Shown: one piece after another, positions 63,824-64,000 of the stretch
How the letters are laid out: each line of letters starts with the position of its first letter
How positions within the stretch are numbered: position 1 is the first letter of the stretch
From: CAWABB01 sp963780165
GTDB taxonomy: Bacteria > Bacteroidota > Ignavibacteria > UBA10030 > UBA6906
Assembly: GCA_963780165.1 (NCBI GenBank)
Contig: CAWABB010000008.1
Location: forward strand, 28,337-92,336
DNA length: 64,000 nt
Direction of reading: 5' to 3'
The notes under the pieces: model-generated
The model's database searches: none
Seen by the model: the letters and a program-made list of their open reading frames with translations, nothing else
Told to the model about the DNA's origin: nothing
Translations under genes and position numbers: made by a program

Positions 63824-64000
63824 GGCCTCCGGGGAACGTTCAAACCGAATGCCAGATCAGGGAAGCCTTGTGGCGCGGGATTTTCGCCGGAAGACGCTGG
63901 AAGCAGGTAGATTTTTCCTGGTAGACAGGGCGTATAGCGGAAAGGAAGGGGCACGCGATGTCTTGTATCTTCACGCCCATTTTTGTATGATACATATCAC

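Noticed and set aside
63824..64000. Gene or promoter at the right edge
   Set aside because: A TATCTT hexamer occurs at 63966-63971 but no -35 at proper spacing, and no frame of useful length is present before the edge.

Overview
The window is GC-rich and almost entirely coding. Several secreted proteins end in a C-terminal block of the form NYPNPFNP...YNLVGQEVATLV...GFYVYRLSAG...KKMLLLK, which is the type A sorting domain of type IX secretion (T9SS). There is also a PorV/PorQ-family barrel, a GWxTD-domain protein and a TonB-dependent receptor with a carboxypeptidase-regulatory-like domain at its N-terminus. Together these point to an uncultured, GC-rich member of the Bacteroidota/FCB group, most like Ignavibacteria, Kapabacteria or a relative; the lineage is an inference. 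I found no rRNA, tRNA, CRISPR array or insertion sequence.

Layout. 1-2110: a hybA-hybB-type respiratory module on the minus strand, cut by the left edge, with a regulatory spacer. 2111-9277: two sensory modules on the plus strand: a heme-c sensor kinase with an NtrC-type sigma-54 activator, then a multi-TM GAF kinase with a receiver-cyclase protein and a PhoB-type regulator. 9293-15123: a tightly overlapping five-gene minus-strand operon (UbiA prenyltransferase, DagK-type lipid kinase, ThiL/PurM-fold protein, alpha-oxoamine synthase, B12-type radical SAM) that looks like an undescribed lipid or prenyl-lipid pathway. 15338-20903: a T9SS-type M14 carboxypeptidase, an ECF sigma/anti-sigma pair and a DUF4139 protein. 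20908-24537: a TPR/coiled-coil protein ending in a TonB domain, and a shorter relative.

24550-56557 is a starch or maltodextrin utilisation region. A MalK-type ATPase and a LacI regulator are divergent, and a perfect 14-bp LacI-type operator sits just downstream of the lacI promoter. The lacI gene leads into a TonB-dependent receptor, a large frameshifted secreted protein and a PorV-like barrel. Next come a large surface protein with starch-binding-like modules, a parvulin-like chaperone and two tail-to-tail SGNH/TPR paralogues. These are followed by a T9SS-type GH13 amylase, a secreted GH57 enzyme with starch-binding modules, a cytoplasmic GH13-like protein with an altered active site, a solute-binding lipoprotein with two permeases, and an SLC45-like MFS sugar carrier. 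No SusD homologue is visible. The inferred flow is surface binding and hydrolysis, outer-membrane uptake by the TonB receptor, periplasmic hydrolysis by GH57, and ABC or MFS import.

56664-64000 holds an E-set esterase, a tiny two-TM protein, a hemerythrin-SRPBCC fusion coupled to YjbQ, a GWxTD protein, an LpxL-type acyltransferase, a family 9 glycosyltransferase, a TsaC/Sua5 protein and a 56-aa membrane protein. I see no gene in 63824-64000.
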